Source of the DNA: Megalobrama amblycephala
Lineage: Eukaryota > Chordata > Actinopteri > Cypriniformes > Xenocyprididae
DNA: 64,000 bases
Direction of reading: 5' to 3'
Assembly: GCF_018812025.1 (NCBI RefSeq)
Contig: NC_063049.1
Coordinates: 13,798,258-13,862,257, forward strand
Shown here one piece after another: positions 27,601 to 40,100 of the stretch (its first letter is position 1; every line of letters begins with the position of its first letter). The notes below the pieces were generated by a model. The model did not search any database. It was not told the origin of the DNA and was given only the letters and a program-made list of their open reading frames with translations. Position numbers and translations under genes: made by a program.

Positions 27601-30600
27601 AAGTTAATTTTTCAACAAGTTAAAAATGTTTGGGGTCAGTTTTTTAAGAAATGAAATTTTTTTTAAGAAATTAAAATAAAAATCAAGTTCGGGAAGCATT
27701 AAACTGATCAAAAGTGACAGTAAAAGGATTTATAATGTTACAAAAGATTTCTATTTCAAATAAATGCTGTTCTTTTGAACTTTCTATTCATTAAAGAATC
27801 CTGAAGAAAAAGTGTATGGTTTCCACAAAAATATTGAGCAACTGTTAACTGTTTCCAACATTTATAATAATAATAATAATCGGAAACATTTCTTGAGCAG
27901 CAAATCAGCATATTAGAATGATTTCTGAGGGATAATGTGACACTGAAGACTGGAGTAATGATGCTGAAAATGTTAAAATATATTCAATAGAAAACAGTTA
28001 TTTTAAAGTGTAAAAATATTAATTCACACAAATCTGATTCACAGTGTTTGTGCAGCAGGCATGTTAAGATGCTCAGCATCTGCAAAAATTATGTTCCACA
28101 TTTAGTTTCACATTTTGATTCCTTGTGCGTAAACTTAAATGGAACGCTGTAATTGACACTTGACATGATTAATTCATTGCCACACCTGTAACCGCAATCT
28201 TGGTGATTCAATTTAAATAATCAAGGCCTAATTACAAAAACTAAAAATAGATAGCACACCTAAGACAGAGAGTATCAAATAATAATAGATAAATAATATT
28301 TTTTATAATATTTTTTAAAAATAATATTGATTATTATAATATTAAAAAGAATAAATAATAATGGAGTCTGTATGTTAAAGGCTTAATTGAAAGCATTTTA
28401 ATACTGAGTTGCTGAAATCAAACTGAATGATTGAGGAACATCAATACTGTGCTGCCTCATAAACAGTTAATAATAACAACAAGCAGGCAACTAACTTTAA
28501 AGGGTTAGTGCACCCAAAAATGAAAATTCTGCATTTATTACTCACCCTCATGCCGTTCCACACCCGTAAGACCTTTGTTAATCTTCAGAACACAAATTAA
28601 GATATTTTAGTTGAAATCCGATAGCTCCGCCTCCATAGGGAGCAATGACACTTCCTCTCTCAAGATCCATAAAGGTACTAAAAACATATTTAAATCGTTT
28701 CATGTGAGTACAGTGGTTCAATATTAATATTATAAAGCGATGAGAATATTTTTGTAGCGCCAAAAAAACTAAATAATGACTTATATAGTGATGGCTGATT
28801 TCAAAACAATGTTTCAGGAAGCATCAGAGCACAAATGAATCAGTGTATCAAATCCGCAGGAATGGCAGTTTGACGCGCGATCTGAATCATGATTCGATAC
28901 ACTGATTCATTATGCTCCGAAGCTTCCTGAAGCAGTGTTTTGAAATCGGCCATCACTAAATAAGTCGTTATTTTGTTTTTTTGGCGCACCAAAAATATTC
29001 TCGTCACTTTATAATATTAATATTGAACCACTGTACTCACATGAACCGATTTAAATATGTTTTTAGTACCTTTATGGATCTTGAGAGAGGAAGTGTCCAT
29101 TGCTCCCCATGGAGGCCTCATGGAGCTATCGGATTTCAACTAAAATATCTTAATTTGTGTTCTGAAGATTAACGAAGGTCTTATGGATGTGGAACGGCAT
29201 GAGGGTAAGTAATGACAGAATTTTCATTTTTGGGTGAACTAACCCATTAACTTATGTCAAAAACAGTCCAGATGCTGCCCTCCATTGAAAATGTATGTAC
29301 GGTATACTGTCCATGTCCAGAAAGGTCATAAAAACATCATCAAAGTAGTCCATGTGACATCAGTGGGTTAGTTAGAAGTTTTTGAAGCATCGAAAATACA
29401 TTTTGGTCCAAAAATAACAAAAACTACGACTTTATTCAGCATTGTATTCTCTTCCGGAATCCTTTCCATTGAATTGATTCCATTTAATCCTTTCATCTGT
29501 CGGCGTTAGTAATGCACTTTTACGTCGTTGTTTTTGGCGATTAGGACATCCGCGACATGCACACTTATGCACCATTTTAAAAAATATAGCAATACCAAAA
29601 TACAAACAATGTAGAATAGCTTGAATACAGTGTGCGTCTCCCTCAGACTGTAAACAAAGCTCGGGCGCACCAGTAACACGTCAGCAGCGTCTTACATCAG
29701 CAGCGTCACTGCAGAGTCGTGAACCCGGATTGACAACAGACCCGGAAGAGAATACAATGCTGAATGTTGTAGGTTATAAAGTTGTAGTTTTTGTTATTTT
29801 TGGACCAAAATGTATTTTCGATGCTTCAACAAATTCTAACTAACCCACTGATGTCACATGGACTACTTTGATGATGTTTGTATTACCTTTCTGGACATGG
29901 ACAGTCTACCGTACATACATTTTCAATGGAGGGACAGAAAGCTCTCGGACTAAATCTAAAATATCTTAAACTGTGTGCTGAAGATGAACGGAGGTCTTAC
30001 GCGTTTGGAACGACATGAGGGTGAGTCATTAATGACATAATTTTCATTTTTGGGTGAACTAACCCTTTAAATTAGCACACTTTTAAGAGTACAGAAAGAT
30101 AGGGTTCCCAAAGAGAAAGATGAAACCCTAGCAGCTAGAATAAGCTAAAAAATAAATAAATAAATAAATAAAAAGCCTGAGATAAGTCACCATGCACCAG
30201 ACTATAGATTGTGAGCCAGTGGCAACTGGCATTCCCTCATGGGGCCGAATGTTGCAGTTTCTCCAGTGCTGAGTGATGTGTTGGGAACATGCCAGTCACA
30301 GTTCAAATGCTTCCACACCATTAAACTCTGGGTAATTTTACCTGTTTCCTTCCTATATAGGAAGGTGACTAGTGCAAGTGAGTCGAGACAGAGCATTCTG
30401 GGAGAGCCAACACCAATGGCAAACACGGTTCAATAAACCATCCTTTCACTGTTTTTCACAGTAAGTAAACACAAAAATGCCTCCGTGTATGGGAACTCGC
30501 CATCACTATAAGAATAGACTAAGGCTTTGTCTGAATACATGAAGGTAAACAAGGCACGTCTAAATCCAAGGTTTGACTAACATCCTGTCTACTAAGATTA

Positions 30601-33539
30601 CAAATGTCCATTTTAATTTTTTCTCCTTTACACTAAGAAAAAAAGCACTAGATAGAAGTGTTTAAGTATTATTTATATACTATTATATGATTTATTAATA
30701 TTTTTCTTTAACTTTTAGATTTATACTTTTCATTTTAAAGGTGCCCAAAAACGTTCTTTCACAAGATGTAATATAAGTCTAAGGTGTCTCCTGAATGTGT
30801 CAGTTTGAGTTTCAGCTCAAAATACCCCATAGATTTTTTTAATTAATTTTTTTAACTGCCTATTTTGGGGCATCATTAACAATGCACTGATTTACACTCG
30901 GCGCCGCCCCCTTAAATCGCGTGCTCCCTGCCACACCAGCTGTCGACTATATTACAGTGCATTTACAAAGTTCACACAGCTAATATAACCCTCAAATGGA
31001 TCTTTACAAGATGTTCGTCATGCATGCTGTATGCATGCTTCGAATTATGTGAGTAAAGTATTTATTTGGATGTTAAAGTTTTATTCTGAGTGAATTTGAG
31101 GCTGTCCTCCGTGGCTAACGGCTATTGCTACACTGTTGGAGAGATTTATAAAGAATGAAGTTGTGTTTATGAATTATACAGACTGCAAGTGTTTAAAAAA
31201 TGAAAATAGCGACGGCTCTTGTCTCCGTGAATACAGTAAGAAACGATGGTAACTTTAACCTCATTTAACAGTACATTAGCAACATGCTAACGAAACTTTT
31301 AGAAAGACAATTTACAAATATCAGTAAAAATATCATGCCATCATGGATTATGTCAGTTATTATTGCTCCATCTGCCATTTTTCACTGTTGTTCTTGCTTA
31401 CCTAGTCTTATGATTCGGCTGTGTGCAGCTCCAGACGTTAACTGGCTGCCCTTGTGTAATGCCTTTTATAGTGTTGGGAACATCATGGGCTGGCATTATG
31501 CAAATATTGGGGGCGTACACCCCGACTGTTACGTAACAGTCGGTGTTATGTTGAGATTCGCCTGTTCTTCGGAGGTCGTTTAAACAAATGAGATTTATAT
31601 AAGAAGGAGGAAACAATGGAGTTTGAGACTCACTGTATATCTTTTCCATGTACTGAACTCTTGTTATTTAACTATGCCAAGGTAAATTCAATTTTTGAAT
31701 CAAGGGTACCTTTAATTTTAGTTTAAGTAATTCTAATAGGTGTTGTTTTTATATTATTATTTCAATATTTATTTATATTAAGATATCTTTTTCTTGAGCT
31801 ACAAGCATGCTAACTTTTGACCCCCTCCCAAAATTAAACATTTAAGCCAGGGAAGTTTCCAAAATTGGTTGATTTTGACCAAATAATAAATAAACGCAAC
31901 ACAAATAGCAATCATTACTCCAGCAACAAATATAAGGAAGTACTATAGAAAACCCTGGGGTAAACAGAATCCCACGTTTTTCCTATCAAACACTGAAACG
32001 ACTGTTTACATACAACATGTGGTGTTTCCATAACTGTCAAAAGCCTGTGAATATGTAGCAGGCGAATGGTTGTCTGTCGCTAAGCATCTAGTCGTAACAT
32101 TCTAACACCACATCGTTTCACACTGTACGCGTTTGGCACCACAATGCAGGGTTAAAAGTGGGGTTTAAAATGACAATAACCTGGGGTTAAAGGATTAGTT
32201 CATTGTCAAATTAAAATTTCCTGATAATTTACTCACCCCCATGTCATCCAAGATGTTCATGTCTTTCTTTGCTCAGTCGAAAAGAAATGAAGGTTTTTGA
32301 TGAAAACATTCCAGGATTTTTCTCCATATAGTGGACTTCAATGGCCTCCAGATGGTTGAAGGTCAAAATTACAGTTTCATTGCAGCTTCAAAGCGTTCTA
32401 CGCGATTCCAGACGAGGAATAAGGGTCTTATCTAGAGAAACCGTCACTCATTTTCTAAAAAAATTTAAAATTATATACGTTTTAACCATAAATGCTCATC
32501 TTGAACTAGCTCTCTTCTTCTTCTTCTCTATTAGAATTCCAGCAGTGTAGACACTGATAAGTGTATTACTGCCCTCCACAGGTCAAAGTTTGAACTAATT
32601 GTTATATACTTGCACAAGCATATTGTATATGACAATTTATTTCAAACTTTGACCTGTGGAGGGCAGTAATACACTTATCAGTGTCTACACTGCCGGAATT
32701 CAAATAGAGAAGAAGAAGAAGAGAGCTAGTTCAAGATACTCATTTGTGCTTAAAGTGTATAAAATTTTAATTTTTCTTTTAGAAAATGAGTGATGGTTTC
32801 TCTAGATAAGACCCTTATTTCTCATCTGGGATCGTGTAGAACGCTTTGAAGCTGCAATGAATCTAATTTTGACCTTAAACTGTTTGGGCTCCATTGATGT
32901 CCACTATATGGAGAATAATCCTGGAATGTTTTCATCAAAAACCTTCATTTCTTTTCGACTGAGGAAAGAAAGACATGAACATCTTGGATGACATGGGGGG
33001 TGAGTAAATTATCAGGAAATTTTAATTTGAAAGTGAACTAATCCTTTAAGAGCAGTGTGAAAAGCCCTATTCAATACTAACCTCCATCAACCTCAGTGCC
33101 ATTTTCCACAGGCACAGGTGGAGTGTCCAGCGGCACAGGTTCCTCTCGTAACTTTAGGACAAGACGTTTCAGCTGCTCAGGATTCTAAGAACACACACAA
33201 AAAACATAATTTTGTTAGGGTTCAGTCTCATTTCCTAGAAGCAAATATCAAGCTATATAAAGGTTAGTCAATAGTGAAATCACACATCAGTTATCTCACC
33301 AGGTTCTGGAGGTCCTCGTTGTTTCCAACATAAAGGTTATTGAAGAATATCTGGGGGACGGTACTGTGACCTGTGAGCTCCTTCACTCGCGCTCTTATTT
33401 CTCTATGTTTGTTCAAATCTACATCACACACAGGCACACCTAATGTACGCAGAGTAGCTTTGGCCTGTATGCAGTGTGGACAGCCTGGCACCGAGTACAC
33501 CGTTACCCGTCCCTTCATGATGGGTCTGTTCTCCACCAT
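21650..33539 (-). CDS. Glutaredoxin-DUF547 fusion protein, 8 coding exons (372 aa)
   Basis: Minus-strand coding exons, each with AG/GT borders and matching phases: 33300-33539, 33082-33184, 27050-27126, 26649-26846, 26423-26560, 24613-24702, 24357-24500, 21650-21778; total 1119 bases. The ATG at 33539 is the first one downstream of a noncoding exon that has none. Residues about 10-85 form a glutaredoxin fold: CPHC active site at 20-23, TVP motif at 60-62, and a glutathione-contact loop seen as VGNNEDL rather than the usual GG-type motif. Residues about 165-372 are DUF547, with FFINVYNALVIHG, HFALNCGAKGCPPI and the terminal YDWSIN block. A proline-rich linker lies between the domains. Family knowledge: glutaredoxins act in glutathione-dependent thiol redox; the DUF547 role is unknown. 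No signal peptide is seen, so it is probably cytosolic. The large second coding intron (27127-33081) is full of MITEs, and an extra exon with 1-1 phase there cannot be excluded. Confidence 0.85.
21930..23500. mobile_element. Repeat-like element split by TTAA MITE copy 2
   Basis: The left part has GGACTTTGGGGTGGTACTCTG near 21975 and GGAACTTTTTGGGTG near 22093. It resumes after 23228 with AATGAGCTTCAGGC and CTGGGGAAAAAAGTTGCCTG. The outer ends are not precise. Confidence 0.4.
22258..23223. mobile_element. TTAA-family MITE, copy 2
   Basis: AGGTGCCCTAG at the left and CTAGGGCACCT at the right, each next to TTAA (22254-22257 and 23224-23227). 966 bp. The interior matches copies 1, 3 and 4. It lies in the last intron of the glutaredoxin-DUF547 gene. 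Confidence 0.88.
23581..24300. other. Last-intron sequence, nothing recognised
   Basis: An A-run at about 23577-23594 and moderately GC-rich repeat-like sequence. No exon or element end supported. Confidence 0.45.
24757..24843. repeat. Perfect 24-bp inverted repeat (hairpin), intronic
   Basis: 24757-24780 and 24820-24843 are exact reverse complements around a 39-base spacer. It lies about 55 bases upstream, in the sense of transcription, of the exon at 24613-24702. Confidence 0.9.
25423..25700. mobile_element. Interspersed repeat, dispersed family R, copy 1
   Basis: Carries AAGTCTCTTAAGCTCTCCAA, CATTTATACAGTGAAAACAG and ACTGTCACTTTTGATCAATT motifs shared with copies near 27620, 44450, 45705, 51855 and 53150. 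Intronic. Confidence 0.6.
27620..28030. mobile_element. Dispersed family R, copy 2 (opposite orientation)
   Basis: Contains TTTGGGGTCAG, ATTAAACTGATCAAAAGTGA and GACACTGAAGACTGGAGTAA, all recurring in other copies. It lies in the large second coding intron of the glutaredoxin-DUF547 gene. Confidence 0.65.
28501..29246. mobile_element. Long palindromic MITE, about 746 bp
   Basis: Arms of roughly 350 bp are inverted copies of each other. The left begins AGGGTTAGTGCACCCAAAAA and the right ends TTTTTGGGTGAACTAACCCA, flanked by TTAA (28497-28500 and 29247-29250). Open frames at 28578 (-) and 29000 (+) are the same arm read twice. Confidence 0.88.
29273..30066. mobile_element. Second palindromic MITE abutting the first
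   Basis: GCCCTCCATTGAAAATGTAT at 29277-29296 is mirrored near 29917-29936; the arms continue inward to CTCTTCCGG/CCGGAAGAG. The right arm extends to CTAACCCTTTAA at 30070. The matching outermost left arm is missing. Confidence 0.8.
30071..30734. other. Intronic stretch, nothing firm
   Basis: Contains an (AAAT)n-type run at about 30148-30172 and complex unique-looking sequence at 30180-30440. Open frames occur on both strands there but show no recognisable domain or convincing splice sites. Confidence 0.4.
30739..31711. mobile_element. TTAA-family MITE, copy 3
   Basis: AGGTGCCC at the left and GGGTACCT at the right, bordered by TTAA at 30735-30738 and 31712-31715. Same internal order as copies 2 and 4, including the GTTACGTAAC palindrome. 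Confidence 0.88.
32191..33045. mobile_element. Palindromic MITE (AGGATTAGTTCA family), copy 1
   Basis: Inverted arms AGGATTAGTTCATTGTCAAA and TTGAAAGTGAACTAATCCT, with TTAA on both sides (32187-32190 and 33046-33049). It ends 36 bases from the donor side of the exon at 33082-33184. Copy 2 lies in slc37a1 intron 3. Confidence 0.88.
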
Positions 33540-34347
33540 CACAGCACCTGAAAGGTCAGAGTAAAAGCAATGATCCCAAAATTTGAAAACTGTCACATAT
33601 GAATTCCCTGAACATATCTAAAAAGAGTTGGTGTCTTTCTCACTTACATGATTAGTTGCAAGTTGTAAATGACATTTTTTTTAAAGCATTAGAGGCTTTA
33701 AAGCATTAAAACTATTATATAAAAAGAATTAACCTAAATTTAATTGCAAAAATTTCACATTTGGCTGTTCATATTTTGTGTGCACAGTTGCTAGAAAATT
33801 GTATCACAAAAAGCAAGGTTTCATGTGGTAATTTAGTATAATTTTTATGCTTTTATAGTATTTAATCATACTTTAAATTACCTTTTATTTTTATAATTTC
33901 ATATTTTGAACCTCATCAGGTTGACAAATATATTCTGAATAAGCATTTACTGCTTGTTTGTTGAAAAACAGAGAGACGTTTAGTACCCAAATTGTAGAAG
34001 TGGCAAAACGACCTTTATTTTATTAAGCATGATTTCCGCCTAAATACCTCATTTATATAATAAATACATTTATTTTTATTAAATTCCACGTACTTTTAAA
34101 ATATTTTAACTTGACGACAGTGGTGGCTAATACCAACTATCACTAGCTGTGCATTTTGAACTGTGGTTACTATGGTAAACGTTTGGATACATGAATGTAA
34201 AATAATATCTAAGCATCACTAGCAATAACACCCAGCAGTTTAGTGCAGGAAGCGAATTCTGCACTGACCCACAACTAATAAGGGCCGAATAATATTGCTA
34301 AAGCTAAAAATACAAACAGAGTAAACGGTTTTCAGGACGCGACGTAC

Positions 34348-34400
34348 CTTTTCTATCCAGCCGCTTTACTCGTGTCGGCCACCGTCAAGACTTTGACTTT
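34348..34400 (-). other. Noncoding first exon of the glutaredoxin-DUF547 gene (3' part)
   Basis: The minus strand shows GGATAGAAAAG followed by GTACGTCG, a good donor, with no ATG in the stretch before it. Pairing it with the acceptor at 33548 gives the 5' UTR. The upstream limit is not visible, so 34400 is nominal. Confidence 0.55.
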
Positions 34401-34666
34401 GTACACCGCTTACAGGTAACCGGGTTTGCTGAGCAGGCTGATTTTGACTCGCTGTAGGAAGTAAACGGTTGAACACTGTTATACAATGTCGCTGCGCACT
34501 TCAACGCTATTCATGATGACCCACACAAATATATTCACCTACAGCTGCATCATGATTCTCAAATATCTGAGTAGAGAAGAAGATAACAGGAGGACAGCAG
34601 AGGGAGCGTCATCCTTACAGCGATGTGAAGTCAGCACACACAAGCCACACAACATATCAACGAGTC

Positions 34667-34667
<1 letters not shown>

Positions 34668-34710
<43 letters not shown>
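34668..34710. repeat. (AAT)n microsatellite
   Basis: About 14 AAT units between the two head-to-head promoters. Open frames across it are artefacts. Confidence 0.95.
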
Positions 34711-34895
34711 GATATATTATTATTATACTCACAATAATAGTAATCCACAATAATCCACTCTGGAATACATTTTCTTCTCTTAATTTTTTATTTATATTCA
34801 TTAGCACTGGCTCATTATAGCTTGTAATGAACTTCCGGACTCACTAAAAAAAAAAAATAATGTATTTAATTTTTAAAGTTACAAAATTAATTTAA

Positions 34896-36388
34896 AGGTA
34901 CAATATGTAATAATTTTGTCCGCTAGAGGTCGCTAGAAGCCTATTCAAAACAAAGGCGTAGCTTGATGACGCCAAGTTTGAGAGCGGAATCTTGGGACGT
35001 GGTCTTCACCTCAACTGACGGTGGAAAAGAATAGGGATATGAGTCGGGAAGAAATCATGTTCATGGATGCGATTATTAACGCTACTGTAAGTAGAGCAGG
35101 ACCGAGTGTTGTGGGATCTGAACGAGGCCGCTGGAGCGATTGCACAACACATGCCGCAAGCAGCGGAACTTTTATTATGTCACAGTCGCCGGCGCCGCTT
35201 CCGCTTTTCCAGTCATGAGTATGAGGTAACACAGCTCTGTGTATCATATTAGATACAATTGGGTGTGTTGAAAATGATTTAATAACGTTGTGAGACACTT
35301 GTTACACACTGTAGTAAGCTAGATCGATTTAAGAATATCATATTAAATTGTGTTGATAAATGACATGCAATTAATTTTAAAACGTATTGTATGATGGAGA
35401 AAATGATGTATTACTGTTAATAAAAATAAAGCTGCATCTGATTATGCTATATTAGCTACTTTACAAAATAGTGTATTTCTCTGAGGCATGGTAAAGCATG
35501 GTACTCGCAAAAAATCGAGAAAATTTGATTTAAACAATAAGACTAAACGTGTTGAGCTATATAACAATGATTAGTTTTCTGTCTATAAGCGTAACCATGT
35601 AATATATTAAAACATGTAATATATTAAAGCGTCTTTGGTGTTTACGTGGTTTCTACAAAATAAAACCGGAAACCGAGGGTATGACGCCATTGACAGGCGA
35701 CTCCTCACACGTCCCGGAGCCTTGGGCTGCGTCCGAAAACCTAGGTAGGTGTCTTGCTGCCTCGCTGTCTTATAAGAGAATGACTTGTACGGCAGCGTTT
35801 GTGCATGAAGGTACCTCACGAAAATGATTTCGGACAGACTTCTGTGGCAGCGTAACAGTTTAATGATCTACAGCAATGTAGCGCGAGCTATGGTGAGAAC
35901 TAAACAAATATTTAATTATTACAGTAGTAATTTCTCGATAGAAATTATATCAAAATTGAAATATGTTGGTCAAAATCGTACATTTACACACAAACTGAGC
36001 AGCAAACGCAACTTTCGGACGCCATCTTTATTTTTCTAGCTCAACTTTCACAGAATGGAAAGCACAGGATTGTGGGATATCAAAGGCAGCTAAGGATACA
36101 TCCATGCTTCCTTCAAAAATCGATCTGAGGAAGGTATCTCAGCAAACAGGAAGTGAAGCTAACATTAGATTTGGACGTGCCTTAATGCCTTACTACCTTG
36201 AAATGTGTTCTCAGAAGGCAGCATTTGCCAGTTTTCGGACGCAGCCTTGGTTAAAATTGCAATTTTCTCACGATTTACAAATAGTTGGAAACATTTGGGA
36301 TATTGTAAGTACTCAAGTGAACAAATTATATAACACTGGCCTAGTGGTTTTTGGATATTTTACTGCAAAAATATTACATATTGCACCT
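34896..36388. mobile_element. TTAA-flanked element (AGGTRCAATATGTAATA) split by another MITE
   Basis: AGGTACAATATGTAATAA at the left and ATATTACATATTGCACCT at the right are inverted, each bordered by TTAA. It occupies most of the gap between the divergent genes. It is interrupted at 35725-36246. Confidence 0.85.
35725..36246. mobile_element. Nested MITE (GGCTGCGTCCGAAAAC ends)
   Basis: GGCTGCGTCCGAAAAC is mirrored by GTTTTCGGACGCAGCC, about 522 bp. Internal motifs (TTTAATGATCTACAGCAA, ATTGTGGGATATCAAA) recur in the interrupted copy at 59674-61713. Confidence 0.85.
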
Positions 36389-36436
36389 TTAAATATTTGA
36401 CTTTGTACTGCATGAATAGTGTCTTTTATTTTGAAA

Positions 36437-36575
36437 TATTTTAGCTCCTGAAGTCGTGACGTAGACCGTCTCTCGTCACGCCGATCTTGTTGGCGTCATC
36501 ACCGCACCGGACTGAATGAGGAAGTGAAAGAGACGGTCGCTAAAGACACCGCTGAACGGAGAGTCGGTTGATGCG
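36437..36575 (+). other. slc37a1: Probable noncoding first exon and promoter region of slc37a1
   Basis: CpG-containing stretch ending GATGCG followed by GTAAGACC, a strong donor at 36576, with no splice-competent ATG use implied. The start is nominal. It would join an acceptor at 37018-37019. Confidence 0.5.
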
Positions 36576-37019
36576 GTAAGACCTCCGGGGCTGTTTTAAA
36601 TTAAATCAGTTATACGCGCTTTTATATCTTTGACAAATAGTCTCTCGGCATGTTATCCATCACATCCGCTCAATAAAAGTGTACGAGCCATAGAGAATGA
36701 GAGGGACCACACGACATTATAATGATAGTACATTTATTCAGACTCTTATTTAAATGTTATTGACCTTGTTATAGTTCTAGTTTAGCACAGTATCAGACTG
36801 GTCTCTCATACACTTTGGTTCTGGTTGTACAGGAGCAACCACTTCATTTATGAGCTTTGACAGTTCAGACACTGTCATTTCCTAAAAGATGATAAAAGGG
36901 CTGATCATGTGCTGGGAATGAACATGTTATTGATTTACGAAGTGATAGTTTGTTCACTTCCCTTTCAGGAAAACTACTCCTCCTCTTTCAGTCTTTCATT
37001 CTTTCTTCATTTTTTTTAG

Positions 37020-37198
37020 GATATAAAGCAACGGACGCGACTCTTCATAATGGGATCTTGTGTCTTTCTGATCACATCACAAGGTCCTCTTGCTCAGAGA
37101 TGGATCTTGTGACCATATACCTACAGGCTTCCTGCCTAACATCTTTATGAGATTTACTAAGCTCTGTATTACACTCATACACACACACATACACAAGC
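37020..37198 (+). other. slc37a1: 5' UTR part of slc37a1 start exon
   Basis: A T-rich tract ends in TTTAGG at 37015-37020; exon sequence then runs to the ATG at 37199 through a CA-rich tract. The acceptor position is inferred. An earlier AG at about 36967 is an alternative. Confidence 0.5.
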
Positions 37199-40100
37199 AT
37201 GGCACCAGTCCCACCTGGCATCCGCTTCCTGGCATCCTTCAATAGGGACCAGTGGTGAGTCTGTCTCTTTTATCAATATTTGCATGTGTGTTTGGGATTG
37301 ATGATCAACAGGACCAATTTTTCATTATAATACTACACATGTTCCAGTCTTTGCGTGTTTATATATTACACATGAAATGTAAGTTGCGATAGGCTTTTCT
37401 TCCCGTATATGTGACGTATATCCGAGTGGAACGGCTTCTCGAACAAGACAAAATTTTTGGTGGGACTTGATTTTGTTCATTGGCAATTGATTGGATGGTT
37501 GTGGTTTGCTATTGGTTGTCCCGCCCTCACGCCAGTAAACTTGTCATCAGAGAAGAGATGTCGATAATCATCATAATAATCATTTATAATAAATAAGAAT
37601 GGTCAAATTTGATTTTTAATATTTTGGCAAATTTTACTGTGATTTCATCTGTAAATAAAAGCATTTGAGTTTAAGGCATTAATATAGCTGATATGTGCTG
37701 GAGAATACAATAGATAGAAAAGAACTTTAATGTATCCTGTATTTAATTAAAATATATTTACATATGTATTTACATATGCCGGTATTTGATCATGTCTTAT
37801 CTGTGTTGTTCCACTGCATACCTGCGTCATCAACACCATTTCAGGATTGACTGTGAAAAATCCGGTTTAGTGAGTTCTATAAAAGGGACACACAGGCTAC
37901 ACTAGGTGTGTTTAAATTCCTGTGTACTGTCTGTGAACCTCTTAAAGAAGATAGAGATTATATTAACCTTATAGGGAAAGAGGGCTGCCCAGTTTATTAA
38001 CAAGCGTAATTACAGGAAATTCAATTCAAACCAGACTGACTAAAACATGTTTGTAATTTTTAATTTTTATGGTGAATATCTGGCAATCACAGCTGCCAGT
38101 TGTTGTTTTTTTTGTTTGTTTTTTTGTTTTTTTGTTTTTACCACAAATATAGCAGGATATTTTTTACATTGTGTATTTTAACTTCTAATTATCATCAAAT
38201 CATTTTTCTACCGATAATATCACTGTCATATCCTGCTCATTTTGTGTCTGTGCTGCTATTTATAATATAATGTTATTTGTTATTTCATATAATTATAAAT
38301 GAATATAGTGACAAAGAGATTTTTTTGAAGAAGAATCAGTAACTTTATTTCGATGGTCCACTTTAGACATTCTACTGACTATAAGTAACTTTGCAAGTAC
38401 ATGTCAACATGACGTGGCAGGTCTTTTTTTTTTTTTTTCAAAGGCCTTAATAATAATAATAAAAAACAAAGCTATGACATCCAAAGTATGTAAGGTAGTA
38501 CAACTAGATCTCTTTTATTGAATCCAAAAGGTTTTAATTATATTTTGCTACATATAAAGGTATTTTAAAGATTTTGAAGTATCAAAAGTCATTCGGTTTA
38601 ACCGTACAAAGGCCAATACAGCCATTTCATTTGTGATTAAAATATCTTAAAATTTAATAAATGTATATTTTTTTTTTTATTCTGGCATCTTATATCATAT
38701 ATCAACACATAAAATTATGTGTAGAAGTCGTTGCTTTGTTATGAGAAGAATGTCTGGAAAAATGTATTTCATTGACGTCATTCAGAGTAACCAATATAAA
38801 GGGACAATTTTGGATCAAGTCATGTGGTCAATATCATGTGACAGGATGTGACATCATTCGGACACCTGCAAAGGGCCACATGGTCGTGAAGCAAAGTAAC
38901 TAACTCTCTCTTAACTATTTGAAAAATTCATGTTTCATTTGCTCATACGCATTCCCGAAACATCAGGTCATTCGGTACAACTGCTGTAAAACATGGAAAA
39001 TGTTGTAATATTTTAAAAACATGTACTAAATATAAAATGTTTGATAGCTAGATATCAGCCTGTTTGAAAATATCCTCATTCGGTATAACCAAAAGTGTCA
39101 TTCTGTAAAACTGAAATTTTGGTTAAACCAAATTATTTTTTTGGTCCACCTTGTAAAAGTGACAAAAGCAGTGTTAATTGATTATAAAAACCATATAATC
39201 TAATTGTTAACACTTAATAAAACTTCAAAAATAATTAAATCTCCATTATGTTTTTTTTACACTTTTAAAAACCTTATTTGTTAATGACCCAGTTGCAAAT
39301 TAATGAGAGCTAGTTGACATGTATTTGTAAAGTTACTTATAGTAGAATGAATGTCTAAAGCTGACTATCAAAATAAATTGTAACTGAAGAATCTCTTTTC
39401 CATACAACAACAGTTTATATAACCATATCTGTGACCAAAAAGCAATATAAAAGCACATTCTTCTGAATCCATACAGTAGCTTTTCGTGATAAACAGATCA
39501 ATTAATAAAAGACTTCAGCTGCTGTAAGTATCTAAACTAGATCGAAGCAAGACTGTGAAATAGTAATGTAGTTCCATCTGATAAAAGCCTTAGTTGCTTT
39601 GCCCTTCTTAGTTTGACATTAAGCAACAGTAAGACGGTCTCCCTTTAACTTCTGATTTGTTTGCTAGTTTAACAAAGTTGTTTGCGTAACTGAACAGTGG
39701 GTGGGAATGTCATTAGCCACTCGCACAGTTTAATGCCAGCTGTATGCGATCTGTATTCGTATTTGTGCTTGTTTTGGGATGCAGCCAGTCTCCGAAAGGG
39801 ACAGTTCACCCAAAAATGAAAATTCTGTCATCATTTACTCACCCTCAAGTTGTTTCAAACCTGTATGAATTTCTTTTTTCTGCTGAACACAAAAGATATT
39901 TTGAAGAATATGTTGATGGACCCCATTGACTTTCATAGAATAAAAAAAAAACACTATGGAAGTCAATGGAGCCCATTGACATTCTTCAAAATTTCTTCTT
40001 AACAGAAGAAAGAATTTCATACAGGTTTGAAACAACTTGAGGGTGAGTAAATGATGACAGAATTTTCATTTTTGGGTGAACTATCCCTTTAATCATCAGT

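Noticed and set aside
30202..30426. Minus-strand frame in the large second coding intron of the glutaredoxin-DUF547 gene as a possible missing domain exon
   Set aside because: No similarity to a domain that I recognise, and no acceptor/donor pair with the needed 1-1 phase. The flanking exons already join in frame.
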